Assembly: GCA_023398955.1 (NCBI GenBank)
Contig: JAEWRL010000189.1
Coordinates: 1 to 64,000 of the forward strand
DNA: 64,000 nt
Reading direction: 5' to 3'
Source: Pseudomonadota bacterium
GTDB taxonomy: Bacteria > Myxococcota_A > Polyangia > Polyangiales > Polyangiaceae
Shown here: piece after piece, positions 17,946 to 26,320 of the stretch
Position numbering within the stretch: the stretch's first letter is position 1
Layout of the letters: every line of letters starts with the position of its first letter
Notes under the pieces: generated by a model
What the model was told of the DNA's origin: nothing
The model's input: only the letters and a program-made list of their open reading frames with translations
The model's database searches: none
Position numbers and translations under genes: made by a program

Positions 17946-18425
17946 CTACTGCATGCTGGCTGCGTCCTCCTCGAGTGCGTCAATCCTCTCCTGGTACTCG
18001 GACCGGTCGTTGAGCGTCAGCGACAGAAAAAGCACAACGAAGAGCACTCCCGTCAAGAACACGAGAAGGTTGAACTTCTTGTCCCACAGCAAGTGCATGA
18101 AGAACACCACCACCAGGCCAGCCTTCAGGGTCGCAATCCCCATTGCAACGACGAGGTTCCAAGTCGGGCCCAGGTCAATCGTCGTCACCGCGACCGTGAT
18201 CCCCGTCAGGACGATCAGGGCCGCAAACACCGACACGAGCAGCCTCACCGACGTCGTGTGGGCCAGTCCTCCATGTCCCTCCGCAGCCGCCAGCACGTGG
18301 GTACTCCCCTCCTGCTCCACGACTGCGCCCGCGAGATTGCTCACGTTCCCCTCGCCCTCCGCCCCTGGACGCCCGGTTCCGTTGTGCTCCCGCAGCCCCT
18401 TAGGTTCCCTATCCGAGTTCTCCAT
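17946..18425 (-). CDS. Cytochrome c oxidase subunit IV-like membrane protein
   Basis: This protein has 159 residues from the ATG at 18425. After a polar N-terminus (about 50 residues) there are three hydrophobic helices: a first in LLVSVFAALIVLTGITVAV, a second around WNLVVAMGIATLKAGLVVVFFMHLLWDKKFN, and a third around LLVFLTGVLFVVLFLSL. The K-A-x-L-V-x-x-F-F-M-H-L segment is the signature of small prokaryotic cytochrome oxidase subunit IV proteins (CtaF/CoxD/CyoD-like). It is the last oxidase gene in the operon, 47 bases after subunit III, and probably stabilises the oxidase complex. The acidic C-terminus (EERIDALEED-like) is cytoplasmic or periplasmic, orientation not determined. Confidence 0.85.
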   Translation of the reverse strand: MENSDREPKGLREHNGTGRPGAEGEGNVSNLAGAVVEQEGSTHVLAAAEGHGGLAHTTSVRLLVSVFAALIVLTGITVAVTTIDLGPTWNLVVAMGIATLKAGLVVVFFMHLLWDKKFNLLVFLTGVLFVVLFLSLTLNDRSEYQERIDALEEDAASMQ

Positions 18426-18472
18426 ATCCGTTCTAGTCCTCGCCGCGCCACCCGCACCTTGCCCGCCCAGTC

Positions 18473-19420
18473 CTAGTGAATCAAGTACAGGAGTGGAAAG
18501 AGGTAGATCCACACGAGATCAACGAGGTGCCAATATAGCGCGGAGTAATCTACCGGACCGAAATAGCTTGCACCAAACTCACCACCGAGGCTCCGCCGAA
18601 ACAGCCAGAGGAACAGCCCGATACCCGCCAAGACATGCACCCCGTGGAGCCCGGTCATGAAAAAGTATATTCCGAAGAATATGTGCGCCCGCTTCGGCCT
18701 CCCAAACGTCTCCCCACGCACGGTCGCATCCTCACTGATCACCCCGGCATCCAGCAGCGGCCGAACGGCCCTCTCATTCGTCGCTTGCTCGCGAACGATC
18801 CTCCGAACAGCCTCACCGGTCGGATCTTGGGCCGCGACGACCGCCAGCCGCTCGGCCAGCACCGCCGCTTCAGGATGCTTCTCGCGAAACGCGGAGACCT
18901 CCCACACCTCATGAACCGGCTGGAATCGCTTACCCCAGAGCAGCCCGTCATGCGCCTTGTGTGAGTACTCGATGTACTTCACGCCCATGAACGTGAACGC
19001 ACAAAGGACCGTTACCCCAAGCAGGGCACTCAACAGCCTCCGCTGCCCTCGCTGCGCTGCACGCACGGCCCACGCGGCGGTGAGGCTGCTGAAGAGCAGC
19101 ACCACCGTATTCGCTGCACCAAGTTTCGTGTCTAAGAAATAGTGAGCATAATTGAAGATCTCCGGGTGCTGAGCACGGTACACCGCATACGCGCAGAACA
19201 GGCCCGCGAAGAAGAGAACCTCGGTGACCAGGAACAGCCAGATCCCGAGCTTTCCAGCATCGAACTGATGCTGCGGCGAGTCGAAGTGATGCGCGAGCTG
19301 AGGGTTCGCAAGATGGATAGCATCCTCATGCTCCTCCGTGTCCGCCCCGCTAGACGCCGATACGTGGGGGACGAGCGCCGCCTTGGCGTCCGGAGCCAGC
19401 TCCTCAGATCCATCAATCAT
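18473..19420 (-). CDS. coxC: Cytochrome c oxidase subunit III
   Basis: This protein has about 315 residues from the ATG at 19420, which has GAAGG upstream; an ATG at 19468 is an alternative. The heme-copper oxidase subunit III pattern is clear: KLGIWLFLVTEVLFFAGLF, a helix pair with NTVVLLFSSLTAAWAV, then FGIYFFMTGLHGVHVLAGI and a C-terminal YWHLVDLVWIYLFPLLYL. A loop of about 80 residues (rich in charged residues, 205-270 region) sits between the middle helices and is longer than in standard subunit III. It does not bind metal but supports the catalytic core. It follows subunit I in the operon. Confidence 0.93.
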   Translation of the reverse strand: MIDGSEELAPDAKAALVPHVSASSGADTEEHEDAIHLANPQLAHHFDSPQHQFDAGKLGIWLFLVTEVLFFAGLFCAYAVYRAQHPEIFNYAHYFLDTKLGAANTVVLLFSSLTAAWAVRAAQRGQRRLLSALLGVTVLCAFTFMGVKYIEYSHKAHDGLLWGKRFQPVHEVWEVSAFREKHPEAAVLAERLAVVAAQDPTGEAVRRIVREQATNERAVRPLLDAGVISEDATVRGETFGRPKRAHIFFGIYFFMTGLHGVHVLAGIGLFLWLFRRSLGGEFGASYFGPVDYSALYWHLVDLVWIYLFPLLYLIH

Positions 19421-19556
19421 ATCGTCGCGCCTTCGCGATCCAGGTCGGTCCAACTCTCGATCCACCATGGCACACCGCGGAAGCCTGGGTCCTCCCGCTG
19501 ATCCGCTGTAGCGTCCTTCGCATCATCTCCGCACCTATCCATCCAAGGCACCCCTC

Positions 19557-21239
19557 TCAAACGACGGTCGAAGCCCTCCGCACATATCCGGCGGATTGGA
19601 CGTCGTACTGCATGTCATCGTATCCATCGTATGGTCCCGCAGCGACCGGCGGCGGGGCGCGAAAGTTGTAGTACGGGGGCGGTGAACTGCACTGCCACTC
19701 GAGCGTCGCCCCACCCCACGGGTTATCGGGAGCGTTGGCACTCTTCCGCAACGCAGCAAACAAGTAACCGACTGCTACCACGAACCCCAAACCTAGAATG
19801 AACGCACCCACCGTCGAAAGCTGATGGAGCCCCTGAAACTCCGGCAGGTAGTTATAGTAACGCCGAGGCATCCCCCGCGTTCCCAGAACGAACTGCGGAA
19901 AGAAAGTCACGTTGAGCCCGATGAATACGAGCACAGCACTGAGCTGCGCCAGTCGCTCATTGTAGTGGCGACCTGTAATCTTGGGCCACCAGTAATGAAG
20001 CCCCCCCATGAACGCGGTTATCGCCCCACCCATCATCACGTAATGAAAATGGGCCACGACGAAATACGTATCATGCAAATGCACGTCCACGCTCATGGTC
20101 CCGAGAAATATACCGGTCAGCCCACCAATCGTGAACACCCAAAGGAACGCGATGGCGTAGAGCATTGGAGTCTCCAGGTGGATGCTCCCCCGGTACATCG
20201 TAGCCAGCCAGTTGAACGTCTTGATCGCCGTGGGAACCGCGATCAAGAAAGTCAGCGCGCTGAAGATCGTACCCGCGAGGACTGACTGACCACTGGTGAA
20301 CATGTGGTGACCCCAAACCAGAAACCCAAGGATGGCGATGGCCACGCTGCTCAGCGCGATAAACTTATACCCAAAGATCGGGCGACGCGAGAACACGGGA
20401 ATAATTTCACTAATCACACCAAACGCGGGCACTATCATGATGTACACCGCTGGATGGGAGTAAAACCAAAAGAAGTGCTGATACAGCACAGGGTCCCCTC
20501 CTAGCGCAGGATCAAAGATACCGATCCCAAAGAAGCGCTCAACGATAAGCATAAGGAGGGTAATCCCCAGAACGGGGGTCGCCAGGACCTGGATGATGGC
20601 TGTAGAATACAAGGCCCACACGAACAACGGCAAACGAAACCAGGTCATACCCGGTGGCCGCAGCTTGTGGACGGTTACGATGAAATTGATGCCGGTGAAT
20701 ATGGAGCTGAAGCCTAAGATGAACGCGCCGAAGGTGGCAGGAATGACAGCAGTATTCGTGGTGGTGCTATATGGCGTATAGAATGTCCACCCGGTATCAG
20801 CTGCACTTAGCACCATCGACAGCACCAGAAACAAGGCACCCAAGACCCAAAGGTGATAGCTCGCCAGGTTTAGCCGGGGAAACGCAACATCTTTGGCGCC
20901 AAGCTGCAATGGAAGGATGAAATTCCCGAGCGCGGCGGGAATACCGGGAATAATGACGAGGAACACCATCACCGCGCCGTGAAGGGTGAACATCTGGTTA
21001 TACGTGTCGGCGTCGATGATAGTACTGCCCGGGGTGAGCAGTTCAGTGCGTATGACGAGCGCAAACAGGCCACCGAGAAAGAACGAGGCGAGCACGCTGA
21101 CCAGGTACATCACCCCGATCCGCTTGTGGTCGAGCGTGAATATCCAAGAGAGAACACCTCGCTCGTGCCTAAGGTAGTTATCGTCCCCGGCCCCCTTTTG
21201 GGGCACCATGACGTCGGCGGTTGCTGTAGGAGATGCCAT
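19557..21239 (-). CDS. coxA: Cytochrome c oxidase subunit I (A2-type)
   Basis: This 560-residue polytopic core subunit holds heme a, heme a3 and CuB and reduces O2 while pumping protons. Marks include GVLSWIFTLDHKRIGVMY, the CuB/Tyr region FWFYSHPAVYIMIVP, WGHHMFTSG, and the heme-ligand helix HDTYFVVAHFHYVMMGG. The sequence FYSHPAVYI has no Glu in the D-channel end position but a Tyr-Ser pair, the sign of A2-type oxidases such as caa3. That fits the cytochrome c domain on subunit II. It follows coxB by 12 bases. Confidence 0.96.
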   Translation of the reverse strand: MASPTATADVMVPQKGAGDDNYLRHERGVLSWIFTLDHKRIGVMYLVSVLASFFLGGLFALVIRTELLTPGSTIIDADTYNQMFTLHGAVMVFLVIIPGIPAALGNFILPLQLGAKDVAFPRLNLASYHLWVLGALFLVLSMVLSAADTGWTFYTPYSTTTNTAVIPATFGAFILGFSSIFTGINFIVTVHKLRPPGMTWFRLPLFVWALYSTAIIQVLATPVLGITLLMLIVERFFGIGIFDPALGGDPVLYQHFFWFYSHPAVYIMIVPAFGVISEIIPVFSRRPIFGYKFIALSSVAIAILGFLVWGHHMFTSGQSVLAGTIFSALTFLIAVPTAIKTFNWLATMYRGSIHLETPMLYAIAFLWVFTIGGLTGIFLGTMSVDVHLHDTYFVVAHFHYVMMGGAITAFMGGLHYWWPKITGRHYNERLAQLSAVLVFIGLNVTFFPQFVLGTRGMPRRYYNYLPEFQGLHQLSTVGAFILGLGFVVAVGYLFAALRKSANAPDNPWGGATLEWQCSSPPPYYNFRAPPPVAAGPYDGYDDMQYDVQSAGYVRRASTVV

Positions 21240-21251
21240 AGCGTTCCACTC

Positions 21252-22256
21252 TCACTTCAGAGTCTTGATGTACTCGATGATTCCCGTGACTTCCCGGTCG
21301 GAGAGCTTGCCCTTGTAGGTGGGCATAGATGGCGAGAATCCCTGGACGATTTTGGCCTGCGGTTCGAACAACGACTCCTTGATGTAGTTCTCGTCCACTT
21401 CAACGGAAGCTCCTCCGACGAGCGCCTCCTGGCGACCCCAGAGTCCTTTCAATGTCGGGCCGATCTTCGTGCTTCCGTCAACTGAATGACAAGCGGCGCA
21501 GCCCTGTTTCTCGTAGAGCCGTGCGCCGAGTTCTGCCGGCGAGGCTCCTTCGAGTTTCCTGATTTGGTCGTCCATCCAGCGGTCATACTCCGCTCGCGGA
21601 TGCACGACGACCTTGCTCAGCATGTCCGAGTGGCTGGTTCCGCAGTATTCGGCACAGAAGATTTGAAACTCCCCCGTTCGGTTGGCCTCAAACCACAGAT
21701 CCGTGTAGCGGCCGGGGACCGCATCCATCTTCACGCGGAATGCGGGGATATATAGACTATGCAGTACGTCGGCAGAGCTAATCACGATGCGCACCGGCGT
21801 TTCCGCGGGAACATGAAGAGTGCTATCAGTGAGCCCGGAGGGATAGGTAAAGTTCCAGCTCCATTTCTGGGCGGTGACTTGGATATCGAGTGTGTCTTTC
21901 GGTGGGGTGCGAAGCGTGACGTACCCCTTGAAGCCCCACACGAAAACAGCAATCAAGATGACCAGCGGAATGACGGACCAGGTTATCTCCAACGCCGTGT
22001 TGTGCTCGCTAACCTTGCCGACCCTCTCATTGGCGCTTCGTGATTTGGCTCGGTAGCGGATCACGAAGTACGTCATCGCTCCGAACACGAGAAGACCCGA
22101 CACGGTGGAGATGGCTACCAGAGCGTAGTACGCCCAGTCGACCTCGTCTGCCACCGTGGACGCCGGGTTGGGCATCCAGAACCCACCGCTGGGTGTGCCG
22201 CCGACCTGGGCTGGTTCGGCGACCCCAATGAATACTCGCTGCAACAGCTCGATCAT
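21252..22256 (-). CDS. coxB: Cytochrome c oxidase subunit II with fused cytochrome c (caa3-type)
   Basis: This 334-residue protein begins with two membrane helices (about 35-60 and 80-108), followed by the CuA cupredoxin domain. The CuA ligands are in IFCAEYCGTSHSDM, and the upstream WSWNFTYP is the electron-entry tryptophan region. A C-terminal class I cytochrome c domain has the heme motif CAACH and an axial Met in SPSMPTYKG. The extra heme makes this a caa3-type subunit II that can take electrons directly from complex III. Its ATG overlaps the Sco gene stop (ATGA). Confidence 0.96.
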   Translation of the reverse strand: MIELLQRVFIGVAEPAQVGGTPSGGFWMPNPASTVADEVDWAYYALVAISTVSGLLVFGAMTYFVIRYRAKSRSANERVGKVSEHNTALEITWSVIPLVILIAVFVWGFKGYVTLRTPPKDTLDIQVTAQKWSWNFTYPSGLTDSTLHVPAETPVRIVISSADVLHSLYIPAFRVKMDAVPGRYTDLWFEANRTGEFQIFCAEYCGTSHSDMLSKVVVHPRAEYDRWMDDQIRKLEGASPAELGARLYEKQGCAACHSVDGSTKIGPTLKGLWGRQEALVGGASVEVDENYIKESLFEPQAKIVQGFSPSMPTYKGKLSDREVTGIIEYIKTLK

Positions 22257-23131
22257 GTCGTGCTCTCGGCGCTTGTTCGACGGCGCTTTCGGGCTTCCGC
22301 GATCCAGAGTGTGCTGAGAAATGACCCAAAGATGAGGACAGCAATCCCGCCACCCATACTCATTAGCCTCCGCGCCACGGGCGCATACCGCCCCTCGCTC
22401 TCGTCGTAATGGAAACAGTAGAGAATCAGCCTATCGACAGTCGTACCAATCTTACCCGCCGAGGCTTCCGTGAGAGACAATCGAAGCGTCCGCGGATCAT
22501 ACTCAATCCCGTAGAGGTACCGAGCGATGCGCCGATCAGGTGAGGCAATGCTCACGACCGCTGGGTGCACATACTCCTTCCGCCGCTCGTTGTATCCGTA
22601 GCGAACACCGAGCGCAGATGCCATCTGGTCGATTGCGAACTGCTGACCAGTCAAGAAGTGCCATCCCTTTGCAGCCTCGTCCTTGCCGAGCTGACGAAGG
22701 TACCGCGCTTTGGTCTCCGCCGCCTCCGCCGGGCGCTCCCGTGGATCCAAGCTAATCGTGAGAATCTCGAAATCGACACCCGGCACGAGGTCCAGCTGCT
22801 TCAGCGCCTCAACGAAGCCGTTGAGCTGCAGGCTACAAAGCATCGGACAACTCGAGTAGTTCATGGTCAGAACGACTGGGCGCTGCTTCTTGAAGTAGTC
22901 ACCCAGGGAAACGCTTCGCCCCGAGCTATCCGTGAACGTTAGGGACGCCGGCAAGCTCTGGCCCAAGTGCTCGTCGACACCGATGCCTCGGAGCCGCTTG
23001 GGCGCGGGTTCGAGGCGGTCGATGCGGTCGGACGCCACCTCTCGCGCAGAGACACGCGCGCTTGTGAACACCAAAGCACATCCGGCCAACACAACCGCCG
23101 TGCGGCGTCTCAAGGCGCTGGCCGAGCTCAT
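22253..23131 (-). CDS. Sco1/SenC copper chaperone
   Basis: This protein has 292 residues from the ATG at 23131. After a signal/anchor segment (RRRTAVVLAGCALVFTSA), a thioredoxin-like Sco domain follows: NYSSCPMLCSLQLNG carries the copper-binding C-x3-C pair, with a conserved His expected later near VHPAVVSIASPDRRI. A second membrane helix lies at the C-terminus (GGGIAVLIFGSFLSTLWIA), which is less usual for Sco proteins. It loads CuA on subunit II, the gene directly downstream. A TTG at 23152 is a possible earlier start. Confidence 0.9.
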   Translation of the reverse strand: MSSASALRRRTAVVLAGCALVFTSARVSAREVASDRIDRLEPAPKRLRGIGVDEHLGQSLPASLTFTDSSGRSVSLGDYFKKQRPVVLTMNYSSCPMLCSLQLNGFVEALKQLDLVPGVDFEILTISLDPRERPAEAAETKARYLRQLGKDEAAKGWHFLTGQQFAIDQMASALGVRYGYNERRKEYVHPAVVSIASPDRRIARYLYGIEYDPRTLRLSLTEASAGKIGTTVDRLILYCFHYDESEGRYAPVARRLMSMGGGIAVLIFGSFLSTLWIAEARKRRRTSAESTT

Positions 23132-23164
23132 GCGGGATACCAACTCCTGCAACGGTCGGGCACG

Positions 23165-23737
23165 TCATCCGGGCGGGGTTGAATCCGCAGCTCGTGCTCC
23201 GTCGCTCTCACGCAACCCAGTGTTGCCACCTGTTTCACGGGAACCGCGGTCCTCCAGCCCGGAACGATCCGCCTTGCTGGAGTCGCTCCCGCCGCTCCCA
23301 TTGGGCGGCTTGCTTGCTTCGTCTTCGCGCTCCTGTCCAGGGCCGGCACTCGGTGCCTCAACGCCCTGCGCTTCCTCCTTCTGGCCGGGCGTTGGGGTTC
23401 CCTCGCCCCGCACCGCGGTACTGACTGGCGTCGCAAGCGCAGGATTCCTAATGTACTCATTGACTACGATGTCCATAGCGCGCTCGATCGGGATCGAAAC
23501 CACCCCCTTTTCCCGATCGACCCAAGCCGGGCCATCATTGAGCTCTGCCAGCTGTCCAGCGTAGAGCTCGCGGACCGGCCGATCGTTGACCATCGCGTTC
23601 TGAGCCACCAGCGCGGTGTCCTGCTCCGAGCGAACCAGCGCAGTGACGCCGAGAATGACGGCAAGAGTTACCAGCGTGCCGACCGCAACGATGGTGCCAA
23701 GCGCGGAAGTGTTGATGTTGTCAGACTCGGTCGCCAT
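23165..23737 (-). CDS. Membrane-anchored protein of unknown function in the respiratory operon
   Basis: This protein has 190 residues from an ATG with a strong GAGGAGG just upstream. One N-terminal membrane helix (about 14-35) leads into a short conserved-looking segment with ELYAGQLAELND, AWVDREKGVVSIPIERAMD and VVNEYIRNP. About 100 residues of low-complexity G/S/E/P/D sequence then follow with no fold signature. It sits between ActF and the Sco chaperone in the complex III/oxidase operon, so a structural or assembly role in the supercomplex is plausible. I do not recognise a named family. Confidence 0.75.
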   Translation of the reverse strand: MATESDNINTSALGTIVAVGTLVTLAVILGVTALVRSEQDTALVAQNAMVNDRPVRELYAGQLAELNDGPAWVDREKGVVSIPIERAMDIVVNEYIRNPALATPVSTAVRGEGTPTPGQKEEAQGVEAPSAGPGQEREDEASKPPNGSGGSDSSKADRSGLEDRGSRETGGNTGLRESDGARAADSTPPG

Positions 23738-23761
23738 GGGGCCTCCTCTCAACGCCCTGCG

Positions 23762-24997
23762 TCAGCCATTCTCGAACGCCAATGACTCCGCGAGCCGCGG
23801 GTCCCGAATTGGGACGAGACTCCTTGCCCGCGCGCGGTGGGCGGCACCCGCGAGGAAAACGCCCGCCACACCAGCGAGACATGTCAGATCCAGTACGTGT
23901 GGAACTGGATGATGCGGGTTCAGATGAGGCATCACTAGCCAGTAGAGATCGACGTAGTGCACGATCAGGATCCATACAGCCCAAAAGGCCAGTGCCTTGC
24001 GGTTGCGCTTCACGTGCCGTGACAGCAATCCGAGGAACGGTAGAACGAAGTGACAGATGACCAATCCCCAGGCCACGGGTGCCCATGCCCCTATCACGCG
24101 TTCGCGGTACCACGCAGTCTCCTCCGGGATGTTCGCATACCAGATCAACATAAACTGCGAGAACGCGATGTACGCCCAGAAGACGATGAACGCGAACATC
24201 ATCTTCCCGATGTCGTGGTAGTGATCCACCGTCACTACTCGCAGCATCCTGCCTTGCCTTTGGATCCACATCAGGACCAGAGCAAGGGTGGCGTGAACGG
24301 CCAAGACGCATCCCGCGAAGTAGTACACGCCGAATATGGTACTGAACCACATCGGGTCCAACGACATCAAGAAATCGATCGCCGCGAAAGTAAGGGTGAG
24401 CGCCAGGCCGATCATACCGGGCGCCGCGACGGACCGGAGCTTGCCACTAATCCTCTCACCACCACTCTGATCCTGCGCGAGGCTTCGAGTATAGAAGAAG
24501 CGCGACAGTACCACCCAGACGCCAAAGTAGATAACGCAGCGGATCGCGAAGAAAGTCGTGTTCAGATAAGGCACTTTGTGGTGCAGCACATGGTCAGCAT
24601 GCATCCGCTCCGCATCAGCCCATAAGTACAGGGTCGAGCTACCAAGAAGAGTGGGAATGACGATCGGAAGCGCCAGAATCCCCATCAACGGCATGTTTGC
24701 CGCGAGCAACTCGCCAATCCTTCGGATCGCCGTACTCCACTTGGCATTGACGAGGTGCTGAAGCAGGACCCACCATAGTGCACCAAGACCAATGCTCAGT
24801 GCCCACATGAAGGCAACGAGATAGGAATGCAAGAGACGCGCTCCCCCGTCATCAATGCCGAGCCCAATCGCCGTACTGGCAGCGAGGCCGACGGCGCCGA
24901 CCACGCTACAGACTGCGAATGCGCGGCGCGCGTCCTTCTCGTCCAGCTGGAGATCCGGATCGTACTTGCTCTTTGCAGATTCTTTCGTATCGGCCAT
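23762..24997 (-). CDS. actF: Alternative complex III quinol-oxidising membrane subunit ActF
   Basis: This protein has 411 residues from the ATG at 24997 and about ten membrane helices. It matches the NrfD-like second quinone subunit of alternative complex III: HSYLVAFMWALSIGLGALWW, the loop with HHKVPYLNTTFFAIRC, and MSLDPMWFSTIFGVYYFAG. It is thought to bind menaquinol or ubiquinol together with ActC and pass electrons to the periplasmic Fe-S and heme subunits. Gene order ActA-B-C-DE-F supports the assignment. It precedes the unknown anchored protein by 24 bases. Confidence 0.93.
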   Translation of the reverse strand: MADTKESAKSKYDPDLQLDEKDARRAFAVCSVVGAVGLAASTAIGLGIDDGGARLLHSYLVAFMWALSIGLGALWWVLLQHLVNAKWSTAIRRIGELLAANMPLMGILALPIVIPTLLGSSTLYLWADAERMHADHVLHHKVPYLNTTFFAIRCVIYFGVWVVLSRFFYTRSLAQDQSGGERISGKLRSVAAPGMIGLALTLTFAAIDFLMSLDPMWFSTIFGVYYFAGCVLAVHATLALVLMWIQRQGRMLRVVTVDHYHDIGKMMFAFIVFWAYIAFSQFMLIWYANIPEETAWYRERVIGAWAPVAWGLVICHFVLPFLGLLSRHVKRNRKALAFWAVWILIVHYVDLYWLVMPHLNPHHPVPHVLDLTCLAGVAGVFLAGAAHRARARSLVPIRDPRLAESLAFENG

Positions 24998-25042
24998 CGC
25001 TATACTCGATGCGCCCCACATGTCGGGGCTGATGAGGGCGTC

Positions 25043-26296
25043 CTACCGTTGGAGAAGGCGTCGCTCGGTCGGAGGAACGTCCTCCAGGGTAGCCATTCCG
25101 CTGCGCTGTAGCGCGCGCAAGTACAGAACCACCGCCCAACGGTCCGCAGCAGGAATCTGTGACGCATAGGGCGGCATGTTGCGGATGCCATGAGTAATGG
25201 TATTGAAAAGCTGCCCGACAGGCTGCTCCGCAAGGTAGGGCTGAATCAGATCGGTTGGTGGAACCCAGGTCCCTTGCGCCAGGGCATCGGCGCGCTGAGC
25301 GATGATACCCGCTCCCCGTCCATCCAGCCCATGACACGGAGCACAGTAGATCCCGAAGCGCTCCTTCCCGCGTTCAGCCAAGCCCTTGGTCATGGCCAGC
25401 GATTCAGGGAACGTCTTCGCCCAATCATCGTCTACCCGCGCCGTGTTCAGATGCTCGTCCTCCTGAAGCGCGCCGAACGCGACGGTGCCGGATACCGGCT
25501 GCCTCATCGCTCGCTGGTCAGCAAAGAGGCTCAGACGGTCCTGAGGCTTCACCTTTGGCTGAAAGTCCATGTCCGGGATGAGATGCAGCCTCGTTTCGCG
25601 GCTCTTGGATGCTCGCGCCTTCGCGATGTAGGCAAATGGCACGATAGCCGCGACCGTCGTGATGAGGACTGCATAGACGAGTCCCCTGGGCACCCGGTCA
25701 GAAGCTCTATCGCTCTCGAGAACCTCCTCGACGGAGCTCGCTTCCGTCTCACCGAGAAGCTTCTTTGTCGTCTGTTCCTCGTACCTGGGATCTCGCGCCT
25801 CGATCAGCAGAAAGAAGCGGTCGTCCGTCGACCTCGCGAAGCGCCTGTTGAGATCGAGGGGATGGGAAGGGTGTGGCAAGCGGTTGAGAACCAACATGCC
25901 CCCCAACGCCGTGAGTGCGCTGAAGAGCACCGTGAGTTCGAATACGATGGGGATGTTCGCCGGAACGCTCCAGAATGGCTTGCCGCTAACCAGCCAAGGG
26001 TAGTCGACTGCGTTCATCCACCACTGCATCACGAGACCGGTGAGGCAACCGATGATGCCGCCGCCCAAGACGAGCCACGGCAGAATCGTCGGTCTGATTC
26101 CCATGGCCGGATCGATGCCGTGGATTGGGTAGGGCGTGAACGTATCCCAGTGCTTGAACCCGGAGTCGCGCACTAACCGAGCTGCGCTCACGAGAGCTTC
26201 GGGCGACCGGTACTCCGCCAACAAACCGTATAGGGGTGCCCCGGGTGCGCCAGAATCTGCCTGGCCTAGCTGTCCGTTATCGTTGTGTTGATTCAT
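25043..26296 (-). CDS. ActD-ActE fusion of alternative complex III
   Basis: This 417-residue protein contains what are usually two subunits. Residues about 22-185 are DUF3341/ActD: GLLAEYRSPEALVSAARLV, FTPYPIHGID, two membrane helices, and RFFLLIEARDPRY. A third helix near 207-225 leads to a periplasmic monoheme cytochrome c like ActE, with heme motif CAPCH at 318-322 and axial Met in HGIRNMPPYASQI. No stop, frameshift or start-like site interrupts the join, so it reads as a genuine fusion. It lies between ActC and ActF, where separate actD and actE genes would stand. Confidence 0.92.
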   Translation of the reverse strand: MNQHNDNGQLGQADSGAPGAPLYGLLAEYRSPEALVSAARLVRDSGFKHWDTFTPYPIHGIDPAMGIRPTILPWLVLGGGIIGCLTGLVMQWWMNAVDYPWLVSGKPFWSVPANIPIVFELTVLFSALTALGGMLVLNRLPHPSHPLDLNRRFARSTDDRFFLLIEARDPRYEEQTTKKLLGETEASSVEEVLESDRASDRVPRGLVYAVLITTVAAIVPFAYIAKARASKSRETRLHLIPDMDFQPKVKPQDRLSLFADQRAMRQPVSGTVAFGALQEDEHLNTARVDDDWAKTFPESLAMTKGLAERGKERFGIYCAPCHGLDGRGAGIIAQRADALAQGTWVPPTDLIQPYLAEQPVGQLFNTITHGIRNMPPYASQIPAADRWAVVLYLRALQRSGMATLEDVPPTERRLLQR

Positions 26297-26320
26297 CGCT
26301 GCAGGACTCGTCCGCAAGAT

